Source of the DNA: Tubulanus polymorphus | Lineage: Eukaryota; Nemertea; Palaeonemertea; Tubulaniformes; Tubulanidae | Reading direction: 5' to 3' | Assembly: GCF_964204645.1 (NCBI RefSeq) | Contig: NC_134032.1 | Span: 14,194,275 to 14,254,274, forward strand | DNA: 60,000 nucleotides | Shown: positions 58,301 through 60,000 of the stretch, piece after piece | Layout: every line of letters starts with the position of its first letter | Numbering within the stretch: the first letter of the stretch is position 1 | Notes under the pieces: generated by a model | Told to the model about the DNA's origin: nothing | Seen by the model: the letters and a program-made list of their open reading frames with translations, nothing else | Database searches by the model: none | Made by a program: the position numbers and the translations under genes

Positions 58301-60000
58301 TGGAAGCTGCATCATCTAGAAGATCATAAATACCTTGGAGTCTGGTGTGGTAGTTTGATGTTGGTTCTGTGGTAATTCATCTGCGAAGTCTGGATGTTGG
58401 TTCTGTGGTCTTCATTCTTTGAAGTCTGGAAGCTGCATCATCTAGAAGATCATAAATACCTTGGAGTCTGGTGTAGTAGTTTGATGTTGGTTCTGTGGTA
58501 ATTCATCTGCGAAGTCTGGATGTTGGATCTGTGGTAATTCATCTGTGAAGTCTGGATGTTGGTTCTGTGGTAATTCATCTGTCAGGTCTTGAAGCTGCAT
58601 CACCTAAAACATGATAAATTCCTTGGATTCTGCTGGTGTGGTAGAGTTTGATGTTGGTTCTGTGGTAATTCATCTGTTCAATCTGAATGTTGGAACTGTG
58701 GTCATCCATCTGGGAAGTCTGGATGTTGGTTCTGTGGTTTTTCATCTGCGAAGTCTGGATGTTGGTTCTGTGGTAATTCATCTCTGAAGTCTGGATGTTG
58801 GTTCTGTGGTTTTTCATCTGCGAAGTCTGGATGTTGGTTCTGTGGTAATTCATCTCTGAAGTCTGGATGTTGGTTCTGTGGTAATTCATCTGCGAAGTCT
58901 GGGCGGCGGTTCTGTGGTCTTCATTCTTTGTAGTCTGGAAGCTGCATCACCTAGAAGATCATAAATACCTTGGAGTCTGGTGTGATAGAGCTGGATGTTG
59001 GTTCTGTGGTAATTAATCTGTTGAATCTGAATGTTGGTACTGTGGTCATCAATCTGGGAAGTCTGGATTCTGATGTTGGTTCTGTGGATTTTCACCTGCG
59101 AAGTCTGGATGTTGGATCTGTGGTTATTCATCTGTTGAATCTGAATGTTGGTACTGTGGTCATCCATCTGGGAAGTCTGAACGCTGGTTCTGTGGTAATT
59201 CATCTGCGAAGTCTGGACGGTGGTTCTGTGGTCTTCATTCTTTGAAGTCTGGAAGCTGCATCACCTAGAAGATCATAAATACCTTGGATTCTGGTGTGAT
59301 AGAGCTGGATGTTGGTTCTGTGGTAATTCATCTGTTGAATCTGAATGTTGGTTCTGTGGTCATCCATCTGGGAAGTCTGGATTCTGATGTTGGTTCTGTG
59401 GATTTTCACCTGCAAAGTCTGGATGTTGGATCTGTGGTAATTCATTCTTTGAAGTCTGGAAGCTGTATCACCTAGAAGATCATAAATATCTTGGAGTCTG
59501 GTGTGGTAGTTTGATGTTGGATCTGTGGTTATTCATCTGTGAAGTCTGGATGTTGGTTCTGTGGTTATTCATCTGTTGAGTCTGGAAGCTGCATCACCTA
59601 AAATATCATAAATACCTTGGATTCTGGTGTGATAGAGCTGGATGTTGGTTCTGTGGTCATCGATCTGTGAAGTCTGTATGTTGGATCTATAGTAATTCAT
59701 CTGCGGAGTCTGGAAGCTGCATCACCTAAAACATGATAAATACCTTGGATTCTGCTGGTGTGGTAGAATTTGATGTTGGTACTGTGGTCATCCATCTGGG
59801 AAGTCTGGATTGTTGATTCTGATGTTGGTTCTGTGGGTATTCATCTGGGAAGTCTGAATGCTGGTTCTGTGGTAATTCATCTGCGAAGTCTGGACGGTGG
59901 TTCTGTGGTCTTCACTCTGTGAAGTCTGGATGTTGGATCAGTGGTTATTCATCTGTGAAGTCTGGATGTTGGTTCTGTGGTAATTCATCTGTGAAGTCTG
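49341..60000. repeat. 36-bp minisatellite array, right section (continues past the window)
   Basis: Same units and spacers as the main section. Blocks at 55472-56534 repeat sequences found at 35427-36525, and 50694-50891 repeats 33235-33432, so block types are shuffled over tens of kilobases. The array is still uninterrupted at base 60000. Confidence 0.95.
59284..60000. repeat. Near-copy of 47234-47950 at 12,050-bp distance
   Basis: Unusual local landmarks, for example the ctgtgggtattcatctggg unit and a cggtggttctgtggtcttca unit followed by ttggatcagtgg, recur at a fixed offset of 12,050 bp with only a few substitutions, up to the window end. Confidence 0.85.

Noticed and set aside
30388-59475. 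Many minus- and plus-strand open frames of 60-128 codons in the 36-bp array
   Set aside because: They are by-products of a stop-free 36-bp unit. Frames change at each spacer because spacer variants differ by lengths that are not multiples of three, and both strands are equally open.
28226-60000. Reading the array as a minus-strand gene with repeat PDFTDELPQNQH
   Set aside because: This frame looks protein-like, but unit variants with taacc or tgacc introduce in-frame stops in most blocks.
28226-60000. CRISPR array
   Set aside because: Units vary gradually and have no unique equal-length spacers; the sequence is from an animal genome.

Overview
This window is nuclear DNA from an animal, most likely a marine invertebrate. 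The evidence is a 24-exon gene with canonical GT-AG introns, a eukaryotic elongator tRNA-Met, LINE 3' ends, MITEs and foldback elements, and two large satellite fields. No bacterial or organellar feature was seen. The phylum cannot be read from the sequence; a lophotrochozoan would fit but is a guess.

Layout. (1) 1-9045 is a tandem array of a 293-bp satellite. Every monomer carries a pair of 52-bp inverted arms. The 3' end of one LINE family sits in the array eight times and has been amplified with the satellite; a ninth, older LINE copy and decayed satellite pieces trail off to about 9745. (2) 9746-11794 shows no convincing gene. (3) 11795-24172 (+) holds one gene that I assembled by hand: 24 exons, 3,732 nt, 1,243 residues, phase-consistent throughout. 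It has an N-terminal signal-like segment, a Thr/Asp/Ser/Pro-rich linker, helical repeats resembling the mesothelin/otoancorin/stereocilin superfamily, a KKRRRR furin-type site that would release a 312-residue C-terminal part, and a GPI-type hydrophobic tail. A tRNA-Met(CAT) lies antisense in intron 3, and several introns carry MITEs or minisatellites. (4) 24183-28225 is mobile-element debris: two MITE copies related to one in intron 19, and two foldback elements. Arms of the first foldback contain hammerhead-ribozyme-like cores. (5) 28226-60000 and beyond is a 36-bp minisatellite (12 codons long, so open in several frames). It is grouped into blocks of a few hundred bp by a recurrent spacer, and the blocks are in turn duplicated as 420-, 1,716- and 3,750-bp units, with a further near-copy 12,050 bp away. 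Two unique islands (29259-30293 and 48475-49340) interrupt it.

Most open frames in the two satellite fields are by-products of repetition and are not annotated as genes. The best candidates for new biology are the furin-site/GPI mesothelin-like precursor, the LINE tail amplified inside a satellite, the hammerhead-like cores in a foldback element, and the deeply nested 36-bp array, whose spacer always carries a splice-like 18-nt GT...TAG segment on the minus strand.
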